Shown: positions 48,245 through 63,548, numbered from the stretch's first letter. The stretch: 64,000 nt of DNA from Limonium bicolor (GCA_023374045.1 CM041783.1:90307298-90371297), one strand, 5' to 3'. Translations and numbers: made by a program. The notes: generated by a model not told the origin, from the sequence alone.

Positions 48245-51200
48245 ATTCATCTTCACAACCGTAAATCATACAAACTCTAACTCCATCTACATCAACGGGA
48301 AAATCGTTCTCAAGTTGGCACCTTTCTCAGTCGCAACCCAGATTGCCAATTCCCTTCGAATTCAGGTAAATTCGTCCAGCCATAAATCCCTCGTTTCTCA
48401 ACCAAATTTTGATTTCTTTAGCTCGTTGTGTAGATCTCTAACCCGTCTACAATTCTTATGTTTATGCCCAAGCCTGAATCATAACCGTTTGGAAGTTATA
48501 GTCGCTCAAAGTTCCGGATTTTTCAGCACATAAAATCATACCGGAAACAGAGAGGTAAACTAGTAACTTTCGGGTCAATTTCTTTCTGTATGATGCGAGT
48601 TAGGATTAGTTCTAGTTATCAATGTGTAGATCTAAGTTTCATCTTTCTAATGAGCCCAAAAACAAAGCCTAACTCGATCTGTGCTATAACTTATAGATCC
48701 TCGAAGGTTGCTTCACGAACTGGTCGGAAGTCCGAATTTTTCCAGAAACCCGATCTCGAAATCACTTCGATTCGAGCAATTCCGGTGAGCTTTCTTCAAT
48801 TCCTCCGATTATGCTAACCGGTTTTACAATTCCGACCTAACCCATGTTTCAATTGTGTCAATTACGTACTATATTAAGAGAATTTGATGGATTTGGGTTC
48901 GAATCGTACTCGGAAATTAGTAAGAACCCTAACTCTCGTATCAACCTCGAATCTTGATGAATACTGCATTAAAATTGGGGAAATCGGTACCATTAGAACC
49001 GGAATTCGATTTCGAATCCATAGAAACAAGAATCGTTGAATTTCGTTCTGTAGATCGAGAGCTATAGGTGAATTAGTACTCGGTTTCGATTTGAATCCTC
49101 TGAAGAACTCGCGCAACACGGGCCGTCCGATCTCAGTTAATAAAGATGGACGGCCACGATTAAAACATACGAATTTAAATGTATAAGTTTTTATATTGTT
49201 TCCAGGAATAAACCCTAACTTGTTTAATTAATTTAAGTGCCTTCCCGAATGTATTTTGACTTGAAATTTTAACCATAGATTCCTTATTTTATGTAGTTTA
49301 TTTTGATGTAAATTATTATGGATTTGGAGTTTTTAAACATAGGTTATGATTTTTACAAGTTACGGCTTTTCTGGAATTATTTGGCTAAATTAAAAAGATT
49401 TTTTATGAAACAAAAATTTTATAATATGTCTAAAATGTTATAGTTACTGTATATTAAGTTTGGGAATTTTTGGGCAACGGGAAAAGGTTTTAAAAATTGT
49501 GTTTGTGAGTTTTTCATAGAATAACTTATAATATATAGTTTTAATGTAATCAAAATTAAAGTATAGTTGATTAATGAACTTTATAGGTTGGGGAAAATAT
49601 AATAAGACTAATTAACATTTAATACAGTATGTTTAAATATTTGGGTATTAACTTTAAGTGAAGTAAAAATTGTTACATATATATTATATATATATATATT
49701 TTTATGAGAGAAATAAATAGAAACTTATATTAAATCAAGGAATTTAACTAAACTACATATATATATATATATTATATATAAATACAATAAAAATAGATAA
49801 AGGAAATAACATTCCTTGTGGGAAATATAATAGGGAGGATATATATATATATATATACGATAAATAAATAAATAAAAGGAATAAAATACCTTATAGAAAA
49901 TATAATATGAAGGAATTAATGAGTTAAACTAAACCTCTACATGATACTAATAAAAGAATATTATATGAGATGGTATTAATTTATGGTTATAGGTTGAGTT
50001 TTTAGTTATCTTTGAGTTTCTAAGATTTATATAAACCGTATTTAAATACACGTATATATTTAGTCAATGACCACAATGTAAATCTATAATTTGGTTAAGA
50101 AATTAATAAGTTGAAATTTAGGAATATTTGGAATTAGTTTACATAAAGTGTTACACAAATAGATCTTATTATATAATTAATAATAAAATGAATGAAATAC
50201 TTTTACATTTAAATGTTCTTATTATATAAACAATAATAAAATAAATGAGTTACTTTTACATCTAAATGTGAAGAGGATAAATAAGTCTAGATTTTATTAT
50301 TTCTTAATATTTATAGTATTGAGTAATAACTTAATATTTTAAGATAAAATCATTAAAAGGGATTATGATATAAAACTACATTAAACTATGGTTAGGAATT
50401 TAATCTAAATAATAATCCTTAAGTTTCTTACAACTAGTTAAGCCATAAATACATTTAACACCAATATTCAGGATGTGAGTAAATAGTTAAGTAATGTATT
50501 TAGTAGTTAGAATTTATAAGAAGGTTTGTAAATAGGAATTTGATACGTAAAATCTTTAAACCTTTAATTAGATGAAACCAGGTTACATAAGAGACTATAT
50601 TGATTTACCTTTTTGACACTGGAAAAATTAAAGTGTCATTTGAATATAAGGTATGGAGATTGTTCAGAATATATTATCTTATTAAGTAATTGATAATTTC
50701 ACTTACGAACTAGAATTTAATTCTTTGATAAATTCTACTTTATGCTAAGATATAATGTCCATCCTAAATACAATAAAGGAAATTAATTTATTAAGTTGTT
50801 CCTTTGAAACCTTTTGTCTTGTAAGTATATAAAATGTATTTAAGACATAAGTTTATTAAAATTTAGTACAAAAGGATTATACATACTCTATGGAGAGAAT
50901 GTGTGTAAAAATTAAATACTTGGGGAATTAAAATGTAAGTAAGGATACATAAAAAGGGTTATCTTAAAACACCTTATTATATAGGTAATAATTAAGCGAA
51001 TAATATACTTTGTGGATACTAAGTAAAAGAGTTGGAAGGGTTTGAGTTAATTAAAATATAGTTGTCTTAGGATGAAGAGTAGTTGAACATCTTAAGACAA
51101 GGTAATTAAATGGTTATAATATTAAGTCATTCTAAAGTAAAGATAAAGTAATTAAGTCTAGTGGTTGTCTCTAAACTAAGATCGATGAAGTTGTAATGAA

Positions 51201-52163
51201 ATGCATCTACGACACTATAATTCCAATATACAGGTTGTAGATCTTAATTAAGTTAAGGGGAAAATTTAATCATGATGGATTATCCAGTAAATACTGATAA
51301 AATACCTAATCATTACCTTATGGAATAATAGTATAGTATTCTAGGATAAATCCATCATAGGTTACAATACGATGACTGTCCTAAAGTAAGAATAAAGGTA
51401 TTGAGCTTAAGAGTTATTATTGAGATTCTAAGATTAATTGGGTAACGTAAAATACACTTAAGATATAGAGGTCTTAATGTGGGAATTGCGGTTAAGTATT
51501 AGTAAAGTGGATAAGAGTGGAAAAATTAGCAAGTGTTAGAAGAATACATTCCTTCATCTTACAACCTTGAGTTATACAACATTCTAAGACAAGTCTAAGG
51601 TTATTCATAGCATTTAAGTGAGGGCTTAAAAGACAATTGAGACTTTGAAATAAGAGTAAGGAGTTTATTTGAGTGTAGCATAGGCTACAAGTGTTTGATG
51701 ATAGACTACTTTTAATATTCTTCAGAGTGATGTTGATTGTTTGCGCAAGTTGATTAGAACTGCTACAACGTTACCCAGGTACGATTTCTCGTACTCAGCT
51801 TGTTGTGTTTTGGACTTTCTGAAATGTTTTGTACGATTTCTCGTACTACGTTATTTTTGCTGATTGTCTTGTGGAACGTTTTGGAAAACGCTAACTGACT
51901 TTAAGAGGACCTTCTAAAAAGGAAATGGTTGTGTGACTGACTCAGCTTGTGTGACTAACTGAGCCTTGGATGTGGAACTCACTTGGGTATTGGTTTCTTC
52001 TACTTGGTGTCCCGTTAGACATTGACTGCTTAGGGTTTACGCTTCTGCACTCTGTAGGACTGAGTGTTTTGGTATTGCTCTGGGTAGTTAGTGATCTAGT
52101 GGGAATTTGGAAAAGGTCAATCTTGGAAATCTTTCTTTCGACGTGCGCGCGTCTTCAATGGTA

Positions 52164-52416
52164 ACAGCAGGGGGCTGTATATCCCTCGCCCATAGGGGCA
52201 TTGATGTTTGACAGCAGGGGGCTGTATATCCCTCGTCCACTAGGACATTGAAATTATGACAGCAGGGGGCTGTATATCCCTCGCCCATAGGGGCATTGAT
52301 ATTAAACAGTAAAGGGCTGTATATCCCTTGTCCTGAGTGGACGTAGTTAACAGTAAGGGGCTGTATATCCCCTGTCCTTAATGGACGTTCTTGGCGGTGG
52401 GGGCCATCTCTCCCAG
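52164..52416 (+). repeat. Hairpin minisatellite, unit 7
   Basis: Same series and length as in unit 1. Confidence 0.88.
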
Positions 52417-53050
52417 TTGGTTTCATTCCATTCTTGAGTTGCTGGTTTTGGATCTACTTTATCATTCCTAGTCCTTTGTGGCTATCTGGGTTTTTCTACT
52501 CCTAATGGGAATTGGTTCTAACATCAACAATGGATGCTTACTAACTATGTGGTGTGACTACTTAAGTGGATGACTTGTTTTGGAAGTTCTTTATCTCTAT
52601 CTTTGACTTGTTTTCCTTTCTCTTTAAACTTGATTGTTTTGAAGTTCTTTATCTCTATTTTACTTTTAAGAGTTTGTTTTCATGTTACTGTTTATTTTAA
52701 AGAGTGATTTTATAAGTTTGTTTTTGGAGAATTGTACCAGTTCCATTCCAGGGAACTGACCCGCCCCTTTTGGGGTGGGCTGCTTGGTTTCATCTTGCAG
52801 GTACGAATTGATTTACAGGTGGCCACGAAGAGAATGAGCGTTTGGGATGGGACTAGGTTTTATGGAGAGCGAATGCGTTTTATTATTGTTATGTTAATGT
52901 TAGGTTTTCTCGAAGTTCAGACCGTAACTTAGTTAATTGTAATTGTTGTAATTGGTGAGGTTGGTACCGGGTGTTTGGAGCCCGATGGTCTGTAGCACCT
53001 TTAGTTTATTTTCCGCTGTTGTTTTATTATTATAGGGGTGTTACAGAAAG

Positions 53051-53062
53051 TGGTATCAGAGC
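53051..53062 (+). other. Primer-binding site, unit 7
   Basis: TGGTATCAGAGC, 5 bases after the LTR end at 53045; hairpin intact. Confidence 0.93.
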
Positions 53063-55087
53063 GTAGTTACGCTCTGAACCCGAGAAAACAAGCCGAGTGA
53101 AATATTTAGATTATAGGTGCACTTAAAACTGGGGAACTGGGGTAGAATTGGGAAGTGAGGACTCCAGTAAGGCACGACTCCTAACCCTTTTTGGAATTGT
53201 GAACGATTCCTTTACACACTTTTCTTTTGTGAATGTCTGTTGAGTGTGATGTGTTGTTATACCGTCCCAACAATAAACTATAGAAAATATATATACATAT
53301 ATATATATAAGTTTGGAACATCCTATATTAAGTACGATAAGATTTTGGTTGAGATAAACCAAATATTAAGCCATTTTTCAAAAGCATGCTCATGGAGAAT
53401 ACATTGCAAAAAAAATGTAATCCTTTAAAAGCTAGTACACAAATTCCTAGAATTTTAAAGAATACTTTTGGTTGAAAACAGTATACAAATAGAACTTTAC
53501 ATAACTAAATTAGTATTGATATTATGTGAAAGTACTTCAACTCCCTTAAAGTTTGAAAATAAATCTCATGAACTACTTGGTATCAATTTATTACCTAAAG
53601 ATAATGTTTAAGATAAATCTTAAGTCTAGCAAATTATTAAGCTAACAAGAACTAGTAGCGTATTAGAAAAGATCAACATCTGAACTTGTAAAACACATTA
53701 AAACTCTATGTTAACTTTAGAAAGAAAACACATAAACCTAACACCCTACGAGAAGTGCCTGGTGCGACGAACTCCTAGGCTGAAAGTAGTGGGGGTGCAC
53801 ACCCACTTCTGGAAGTTTAGGGGCTAGACAAGCCTTGTCATCTAACTGTAAATAATCTTCTACACAGGTGATGGATTGTGTTGAACTTGAGGGGAAGTGG
53901 TGGTAAGACGTTACCATCATGAAATCTTGAGCTAGGCATACTTCATTGCTAACCACAATGAACAAATCAAAATTTGTATCTTAAGACCCGGTATTAAAAC
54001 TCATAAATGTAAACGGTTTATTGAGTTAAATCTTTGGTGAAAATACCTATATATGGAGGAAGGGGATTAAGTTTGGGTACTCCAAGATACAACATCTACC
54101 CCTGGTTGGATAAAAAAAAATCAAAATCAATAAAAGAAGTTACTTAAAGATGAGTGAGAGAAGAGAAGAGTAATACTAAACTAAGTATCATTGATCCTTA
54201 AATACTTGAGTATTGAGCATCTTAAAAAAAAAAAAATTGAGAGTTACTTAAAGATTGAAAATTCTCATGTTTACCTGGAAGTTTAACATTATACATGTAT
54301 AAAATTTTAAAAGACACACTAAGAGTGATGTTCACCAAAAGCCACCATTGTCTAAGAGAGTACTAAGATTTAATAATCAGAAGAATACTTACATAGAACA
54401 AACCTTAAGGAAAATAATTATCAAGAGTGAGTGAGTTTTCATTAGACTAGCTCATTTGACCTAAAATTTTATACTGAGTCCCACCTTAAAAAAAATAAAT
54501 ATATATATATATAATGTATAAGTTTTAAGATAAAGGAATCAGATTTTGGACGAACTTCCTTAGATTCTCCCTTGGGTGAGATTATGTAAATATATAATAA
54601 GTAAATTTTATAAAGTAAACACTGAATGAATCATCTAAAATACGATAATTAATTATAAAAACAATTGAAATTTGAAAGGTCACAGAAAATATTTATCTTA
54701 TAAAGTTTTAACATATGGTTGACTAATAAACCCTTGAAGATGATTTTGGAAGATTATTAAGGATTATTAAATGATCTGAAATATTATTATAAATTACTCA
54801 AATACGTTACACCTGGTTTGTAGCTTGATAATATAATTGATATGATAAATGATCGCATATGGACATATAATTCGTATCAGTCATTAAATGAATAGATAAT
54901 AATCATACGATAAAATTTTATAACCACCAAGGAAATACAAATACATAAAATCAAGGATACAGATATATGTAACGATGAGAGATAAAATCAACGGTGCAGT
55001 AAAGTTCACAACAATGCTGGTTAATAAGGTGTTGAATTCTTTGAATGTGCCATTAGTAGCGGTACGAGGGCGTACCTTAGCTCTTTT

Positions 55088-55095
55088 AAGGGGGA
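55088..55095 (+). other. Upstream PPT-like tract, unit 7
   Basis: AAGGGGGA, 348 bases before the second tract. Confidence 0.6.
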
Positions 55096-55435
55096 TATGC
55101 TGGCATACTCCTCCTTCGTTATCTCATCCGGATTATGCCTTGTTGCATTATTAGCAAAGGGAGAACAGTATTAGCAGAATAGAGGTGTTTGTATGTGCTT
55201 GGTTTTTGCATTATGGCTCAGTATGTGACTTTTGATTTTCATCATGTTATATCTTGGTATACCCTGATTCAGTTTGATTTTGAGTAATCTTGAGTGGAAT
55301 GTTGTTATGGAAGTGGATGGAAATAAAGGATTGGTTTGGTATGGAACTTCATTGGAACTTTTATTGTCTCAGCACACCCGAAGCGGTGTGAGTGCTTATT
55401 AGTTGATTTTTAAACTTCGAGGCGAAGTTTCTTTT

Positions 55436-55443
55436 AAGGGGGA
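55436..55443 (+). other. Polypurine tract, unit 7
   Basis: AAGGGGGA two bases before the LTR 8 start at 55446. Confidence 0.85.
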
Positions 55444-56015
55444 TATGCTGAAATACCCCTAAATTAATTTAAATTAATTTAAATTAATTTAGGGGATTTC
55501 TTTTATTAAACCTTTAATAATACTATTAAGTATTAAATTATTATATGGAATTATGAATATTAAATTATTATATGGAATTATGAATATTAAATTATTATAT
55601 GGAATTATGAATAGTAAATTATTATATGGGGTTGTGAAATTTATTTAGGGGTTTTCTTCTATTTAACCCTAATTATTATACATTATTATATGGTATTATG
55701 AATTTAATAATAAGATTTATAAGTCAATAAATCTTGGGAAAATTATTAAACACTCCATATATATTATAAAGATTTTGGGAAGTGTTGGAACATTGTTTTG
55801 AAACATAAAAGTCAATATAAAATTCTAGAAACCTTAAAGCTTATTAAGCCTTGCTAGAGTTGACTTTTTGAGAATGGTCAAACCAGGCCATGAAACCTAT
55901 ACCAAAAAATAGGTTATGAAAAACCATGAAGATTGATAAAAAGAACGTCAAAAACGGATCATCCTAGCCAAAGTTATGCTGGTTTGAAGTTTAGAGCCAA
56001 AATTTCATAAAGTGC

Positions 56016-56171
56016 CACGTGTCAGCCTCTCGTGCGTCCCAACACTTAGCAGATTTTTACCTCCTTGTTTTTCTCCAGCAAACAACTGATTTTGACCTAA
56101 CTTGTGACGGCTATATCTTCTTCATCTTTCAATATTTTTCCAAGCCGTCTTCTTTATTCTCTTCTCCTTTG
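56016..56171 (+). promoter_or_regulatory. Candidate LTR promoter, unit 8
   Basis: G-box at 56016-56021; no differences from unit 1 noticed. Confidence 0.45.
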
Positions 56172-57691
56172 ATTCATCTTCACAACCGTAACTCATACAA
56201 ACTCTAACTCCATCTACATCAACGGGAAAATCGTTCTCAAGTTGGCACCTTTCTCAGTCGCAACCCAGATTGCCAATTCCCTTCGAATTCAGGTAAATTC
56301 GTCCAGCCATAAATCCCTCGTTTCTCAACCAAATTTTGATTTCTTTAGCTCGTTGTGTAGATCTCTAACCCGTCTACAATTCTTATGTTTATGCCCAAGC
56401 CTGAATCATAACCGTTTGGAAGTTATAGTCGCTCAAAGTTCCGGATTTTTCAGCACATAAAATCATACCGGAAACAGAGAGGTAAACTAGTAACTTTCGG
56501 GTCAATTTTCTTTCTGTATGATGCGAGTTAGGATTAGTTCTAGTTATCAATGTGTAGATCTAAGTTTCATCTTTCTAATGAGCCCAAAAACAAAGCCTAA
56601 CTCGATCTGTGCTATAACTTATAGATCCTCGAAGGTTGCTTCACGAACTGGTCGGAAGTCCGAATTTTTCCAGAAACCCGATCTCGAAATCACTTCGATT
56701 CGAGCAATTCCGGTGAGCTTTCTTCAATTCCTCCGATTATGCTAACCGGTTTTACAATTCCGACCTAACCCATGTTTCAATTGTGTCAATTACGTACTAT
56801 ATTAAGAGAATTTGATGGATTTGGGTTCGAATCGTACTCGGAAATTAGTAAGAACCCTAACTCTCGTATCAACCTCGAATCTTGATGAATACTGCATTAA
56901 AATTGGGGAAATCGGTACCATTAGAACCGGAATTCGATTTCGAATCCATAGAAACAAGAATCGTTGAATTTCGTTCTGTAGATCGAGAGCTATAGGTGAA
57001 TTAGTACTCGGTTTCGATTTGAATCCTCTGAAGAACTCGCGCAACACGGGCCGTCCGATCTCAGTTAATAAAGATGGACGGCCACGATTAAAACATACGA
57101 ATTTAAATGTATAAGTTTTTATATTGTTTCCAGGAATAAACCCTAACTTGTTTAATTAATTTAAGTGCCTTCCCGAATGTATTTTGACTTGAAATTTTAA
57201 CCATAGATTCCTTATTTTATGTAGTTTATTTTGATGTAAATTATTATGGATTTGGAGTTTTTAAACATAGGTTATGATTTTTACAAGTTACGGCTTTTCT
57301 GGAATTATTTGGCTAAATTAAAAAGATATTTTTATGAAACAAAAATTTTATAATATGTCTAAAATGTTATAGTTACTGTATATTAAGTTTGGGAATTTTT
57401 GGGCAACGGGAAAAGGTTTTAAAAATTGTGTTTGTGAGTTTTTCATAAGAATAACTTATAATATATAGTTTTTAATGTAATCAAAAATTAAAGTATAGTT
57501 GATTAATGAACTTTATAGGTTGGGGAAAATATAATAAGACTAATTAACATTTAATACAGTATGTTTATAAATATTTTGGGTATTAACTTTAAGTGAAGTA
57601 AAAATTGTTACATATATTTATATATATATATATTTTTATGAGAGAAATAAATAGAAACTTATATTAAATCAAGGAATTTAACTAAACTACA

Positions 57692-57862
57692 TTTTATTTA
57701 TTATATATAATATGGAAGCTAATATGTTTAACTAAAACTAAGGGAAAATACTCTATTTTATAAACCGTAAATCAGTTGTGGATATGTCTAAAAGATATTA
57801 ACTATAATTAAATACAATATAATTTCTTAAAGAATGTTCTGGATAAATCTTGATATATGTGG
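57692..57862 (+). repeat. Optional LTR segment (present, unit 8)
   Basis: Same segment as in unit 1, followed by TA tract and TGTATATAAATAC as in units 2 and 6. Confidence 0.8.
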
Positions 57863-60272
57863 ATATATATATATATATATATGTATATAAATACAATAAA
57901 AATAGATAAAGGAAATAACATTCCTTGTGGGAAATATAATAGGGAGGATATATATATATATATACGATAAATAAATAAATAAAAGGAATAAAATACCTTA
58001 TAGAAAATATAATATGAAGGAATTAATGAGTTAAACTAAACCTCTACATGATACTAATAAAAGAATATTATATGAGATGGTATTAATTTATGGTTATAGG
58101 TTGAGTTTTTAGTTATCTTTGAGTTTCTAAGATTTATATAAACCGTATTTAAATACACGTATATATTTAGTCAATGACCACAATGTAAATCTATAATTTG
58201 GTTAAGAAATTAATAAGTTGAAATTTAGGAATATTTGGAATTAGTTTACATAAAGTGTTACACAAATAGATCTTATTATATAATTAATAATAAAATGAAT
58301 GAAATACTTTTACATTTAAATGTTTTATTATATAAACAATAATAAAATAAATGAGTTACTTTTACATCTAAATGTGAAGAGGATAAATAAGTCTAGATTT
58401 TATTATTTCTTAATATTTATAGTATTGAGTAATAACTTAATATTTTAAGATAAAATCATTAAAAGGGATTATGATATAAAACTACATTAAACTATGGTTA
58501 GGAATTTAATCTAAATAATAATCCTTAAGTTTCTTACAACTAGTTAAGCCATATAAATACATTTAACACCAATATTCAGGATGTGAGTAAATAGTTAAGT
58601 AATGTATTTAGTAGTTAGAATTTATAAGAAGGTTTGTAAATAGGAATTTGATACGTAAAATCTTTAAACCTTTAATTAGATGAAACCAGGTTACATAAGA
58701 GACTATATTGATTTACCTTTTTGACACTGGAAAAATTAAAGTGTCATTTGAATATAAGGTATGGAGATTGTTCAGAATATATTATCTTATTAAGTAATTG
58801 ATAATTTCACTTACGAACTAGAATTTAATTCTTTGATAAATTCTACTTTATGCTAAGATATAATGTCCATCCTAAATACAATAAAGGAAATTAATTTATT
58901 AAGTTGTTCCTTTGAAACCTTTTGTCTTGTAAGTAATATAAAATGTATTTAAGACATAAGTTTATTAAAATTTAGTACAAAAGGATTATACATACTCTAT
59001 GGAGAGAATGTGTGTAAAAATTAAATACTTGGGGAATTAAAATGTAAGTAAGGATACATAAAAAGGGTTATCTTAAAACACCTTATTATATAGGTAATAA
59101 TTAAGCGAATAATATACTTTGTGGATACTAAGTAAAAGAGTTGGAAGGGTTTGAGTTAATTAAAATATAGTTGTCTTAGGATGAAGAGTAGTTGAACATC
59201 TTAAGACAAGGTAATTAAATGGTTATAATATTAAGTCATTCTAAAGTAAAGATAAAGTAATTAAGTCTAGTGGTTGTCTCTAAACTAAGATCGATGAAGT
59301 TGTAATGAAATGCATCTACGACACTATAATTCCAATATACAGGTTGTAGATCTTAATTAAGTTAAGGGGAAAATTTAATCATGATGGATTATCCAGTAAA
59401 TACTGATAAAATACCTAATCATTACCTTATGGAATAATAGTATAGTATTCTAGGATAAATCCATCATAGGTTACAATACGATGACTGTCCTAAAGTAAGA
59501 ATAAAGGTATTGAGCTTAAGAGTTATTATTGAGATTCTAAGATTAATTGGGTAACGTAAAATACACTTAAGATATAGAGGTCTTAATGTGGGAATTGCGG
59601 TTAAGTATTAGTAAAGTGGATAAGAGTGGAAAAATTAGCAAGTGTTAGAAGAATACATTCCTTCATCTTACAACCTTGAGTTATACAACATTCTAAGACA
59701 AGTCTAAGGTTATTCATAGCATTTAAGTGAGGGCTTAAAAGACAATTGAGACTTTGAAATAAGAGTAAGGAGTTTATTTGAGTGTAGCATAGGCTACAAG
59801 TGTTTGATGATAGACTACTTTTAATATTCTTCAGAGTGATGTTGATTGTTTGCGCAAGTTGATTAGAACTGCTACAACGTTACCCAGGTACGATTTCTCG
59901 TACTCAGCTTGTTGTGTTTTGGACTTTCTGAAATGTTTTGTACGATTTCTCGTACTACGTTATTTTTGCTGATTGTCTTGTGGAACGTTTTGGAAAACGC
60001 TAACTGACTTTAAGAGGACCTTCTAAAAAGGAAATGGTTGTGTGACTGACTCAGCTTGTGTGACTAACTGAGCCTTGGATGTGGAACTCACTTGGGTATT
60101 GGTTTCTTCTACTTGGTGTCCCGTTAGACATTGACTGCTTAGGGTTTACGCTTCTGCACTCTGTAGGACTGAGTGTTTTGGTATTGCTCTGGGTAGTTAG
60201 TGATCTAGTGGGAATTTGGAAAAGGTCAATCTTGGAAATCTTTCTTTCGACGTGCGCGCGTCTTCAATGGTA

Positions 60273-60525
60273 ACAGCAGGGGGCTGTATATCCCTCGCCC
60301 ATAGGGGCATTGATGTTTGACAGCAGGGGGCTGTATATCCCTCGTCCACTAGGACATTGAAATTATGACAGCAGGGGGCTGTATATCCCTCGCCCATAGG
60401 GGCATTGATATTAAACAGTAAAGGGCTGTATATCCCTTGTCCTGAGTGGACGTAGTTAACAGTAAGGGGCTGTATATCCCCTGTCCTTAATGGACGTTCT
60501 TGGCGGTGGGGGCCATCTCTCCCAG
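60273..60525 (+). repeat. Hairpin minisatellite, unit 8
   Basis: Same series and length as in unit 1. Confidence 0.88.
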
Positions 60526-61158
60526 TTGGTTTCATTCCATTCTTGAGTTGCTGGTTTTGGATCTACTTTATCATTCCTAGTCCTTTGTGGCTATCTGGGT
60601 TTTTCTACTCCTAATGGGAATTGGTTCTAACATCAACAATGGATGCTTACTAACTATGTGGTGTGACTACTTAAGTGGATGACTTGTTTTGGAAGTTCTT
60701 TATCTCTATCTTTGACTTGTTTTCCTTTCTCTTTAAACTTGATTGTTTTGAAGTTCTTTATCTCTATTTTACTTTTAAGAGTTTGTTTTCATGTTACTGT
60801 TTATTTTAAAGAGTGATGTTTTATAAGTTTGTTTTTGGAGAATTGTACCAGTTCCATTCCAGGGAACTGACCCGCCCCTTTTGGGGTGGGCTGCTTGGTT
60901 TCATCTTGCAGGTACGAATTGATTTACAGGTGGCCACGAAGAGAATGAGCGTTTGGGATGGGACTAGGTTTTATGGAGAGCGAATGCGTTTATTATTGTT
61001 ATGTTAATGTTAGGTTTTCTCGAAGTTCAGACCGTAACTTAGTTAATTGTAATTGTTGTAATTGGGAGGTTGGTACCGGGTGTTTGGAGCCGATGGTCTG
61101 TAGCACCTTTAGTTTATTTTCCGCTGTTGTTTTATTATTATAGGGGTGTTACAGAAAG

Positions 61159-61170
61159 TGGTATCAGAGC
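61159..61170 (+). other. Primer-binding site, unit 8
   Basis: TGGTATCAGAGC, 5 bases after the LTR end at 61153; hairpin intact. Confidence 0.93.
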
Positions 61171-63198
61171 GTAGTTACGCTCTGAACCCGAGAAAACAAG
61201 CCGAGTGAAATATTTAGATTATAGGTGCACTTAAAACTGGGGAACTGGGGTAGAATTGGGAAGTGAGGACTCCAGTAAGGCACGACTCCTAACCCTTTTT
61301 GGAATTGTGAACGATTCCTTTACACACTTTTCTTTTGTGAATGTCTGTTGAGTGTGATGTGTTGTTATACCGTCCCAACAATAAACTATAGAAAATATAT
61401 ATACATATATATATAAGTTTGGAACATCCTATATTAAGTACGATAAGATTTTGGTTGAGATAAACCAAATATTAAGCCATTTTTCAAAAGCATGCTCATG
61501 GAGAATACATTGCTAAAAAAAATGTAATCCTTTAAAAGCTAGTACACAAATTCCTAGAATTTTAAAAGAATACTTTTGGTTGAAAACAGTATACAAATAG
61601 AACTTTACATAACTAAATTAGTATTGATATTATGTGAAAGTACTTCAACTCCCTTAAAGTTTGAAAATAAATCTCATGAACTACTTGGTATCAATTTATT
61701 ACCTAAAGATAATGTTTAAGATAAATCTTAAGTCTAGCAAATTATTAAGCTAACAAGAACTAGTAGCGTATTAGAAAAGATCAACATCTGAACTTGTAAA
61801 ACACATTAAAACTCTATGTTAACTTTAGAAAGAAAACACATAAACCTAACACCCTACGAGAAGTGCCTGGTGCGACGAACTCCTAGGCTGAAAGTAGTGG
61901 GGGTGCACACCCACTTCTGGAAGTTTAGGGGCTAGACAAGCCTTGTCATCTAACTGTAAATAATCTTCTACACAGGTGATGGATTGTGTTGAACTTGAGG
62001 GGAAGTGGTGGTAAGACGTTACCATCATGAAATCTTGAGCTAGGCATACTTCATTGCTAACCACAATGAACAAATCAAAATTTGTATCTTAAGACCCGGT
62101 ATTAAAACTCATAAATGTAAACGGTTTATTGAGTTAAATCTTTGGTGAAAATACCTATATATGGAGGAAGGGGATTAAGTTTGGGTACTCCAAGATACAA
62201 CATCTACCCCTGGTTGGATAAAAAAAAATCAAAATCAATAAAAGAAGTTACTTAAAGATTGAGTGAAGAGAAGAGTAATACTAAACTAAGTATCATTGAT
62301 CCTTAAATACTTGAGTATTGAGCATCTTAAAAAAAAAAAAAATTGAGAGTTACTTAAAGATTGAAAATTCTCATGTTTACCTGGAAGTTTAACATTATAC
62401 ATGTATAAAATTTTAAAAGACACACTAAGAGTGATGTTCACCAAAAGCCACCATTGTCTAAGAGAGTACTAAGATTTAATAATCAGAAGAATACTTACAT
62501 AGAACAAACCTTAAGGAAAATAATTATCAAGAGTGAGTGAGTTTTCATTAGACTAGCTCATTTGACCTAAAATTTTATACTGAGTCCCCACCTTAAAAAA
62601 AATATAAATATATATATATATAATGTATAAGTTTTAAGATAAAGGAATCAGATTTTGGACGAACTTCCTTAGATTCTCCCTTGGGTGAGATTATGTAAAT
62701 ATATAATAAGTAAATTTTATAAAGTAAACACTGAATGAATCATCTAAAATACGATAATTAATTATAAAAACAATTGAAATTTGAAAGGTCACAGAAAATA
62801 TTTATCTTATAAAGTTTTAACATATGGTTGACTAATAAACCCTTGAAGATGATTTTGGAAGATTATTAAGGATTATTAAATGATCTGAAATATTATTATA
62901 AATTACTCAAATACGTTACACCTGGTTTGTAGCTTGATAATATAATTGATATGATAAATGATCGCATATGGACATATAATTCGTATCAGTCATTAAATGA
63001 ATAGATAATAATCATACGATAAAATTTTATAACCACCAAGGAAATACAAATACATAAAAATCAAGGGATACAGATATATGTAACGATGAGAGATAAAATC
63101 AACGGTGCAGTAAAGTTCACAACAATGCTGGTTAATAAGGTGTTGAATTCTTTGAATGTGCCATTAGTAGCGGTACGAGGGCGTACCTTAGCTCTTTT

Positions 63199-63206
63199 AA
63201 GGGGGA
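63199..63206 (+). other. Upstream PPT-like tract, unit 8
   Basis: AAGGGGGA, 350 bases before the second tract. Confidence 0.6.
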
Positions 63207-63548
63207 TATGCTGGCATACTCCTCCTTCGTTATCTCATCCGGATTATGCCTTGTTGCATTATTAGCAAAGGGAGAACAGTATTAGCAGAATGAGAGGTGT
63301 TTGTATGTGCTTGGTTTTTGCATTATTGACTCAGTATGTGACTTTTGATTTTCATCATGTAATATCTTGGTATACCCTGATTCAGTTTGATTTTGAGTAA
63401 TCTTGAGTGGAATGTTGTTATGGAAGTGGATGGAAATAAAGGATTGGTTTGGTATGGAACTTCATTGGAACTTTTATTGTCTCAGCACACCCGAAGCGGT
63501 GTGAGTGCTTATTAGTTGATTTTTAAACTTCGAGGCGAAGTTTCTTTT

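Larger units (their letters stand above)
47528..53045 (+). mobile_element. LTR 7, complete (5518 bp), short form
   Basis: Optional segment missing near 49754. One AAATTAATTT motif has lost a T; marker TATTATGGGG. The leader is altered near 48214 (TTCCAAAGTCTTC in place of TTCCAAGCCGTCTTC) and has a C-to-A change in GTAAATCAT near 48265. Near 52707 AGAGTGATTTTATAAG has lost two bases. Confidence 0.9.
53046..55445 (+). mobile_element. Internal domain 7, noncoding (2400 bp)
   Basis: Distinct changes: the left direct-repeat copy is altered near 54148-54166 (AAAGATGAGTGAGAGAAG), and the 3' part has TTATGGCTCAG near 55212 and CATGTTATATC near 55243, where other copies have TTATTGACTCAG and CATGTAATATC. 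Confidence 0.85.
55446..61153 (+). mobile_element. LTR 8, complete (5708 bp), long form
   Basis: The longest complete LTR; optional segment present. Three AAATTAATTT motifs, three 27-bp repeats, marker TATATGGGG. Three single-base losses are clustered at its end: GCGTTTATTATTG near 60988, ATTGGGAGG near 61065 and GAGCCGATGG near 61088. Confidence 0.9.
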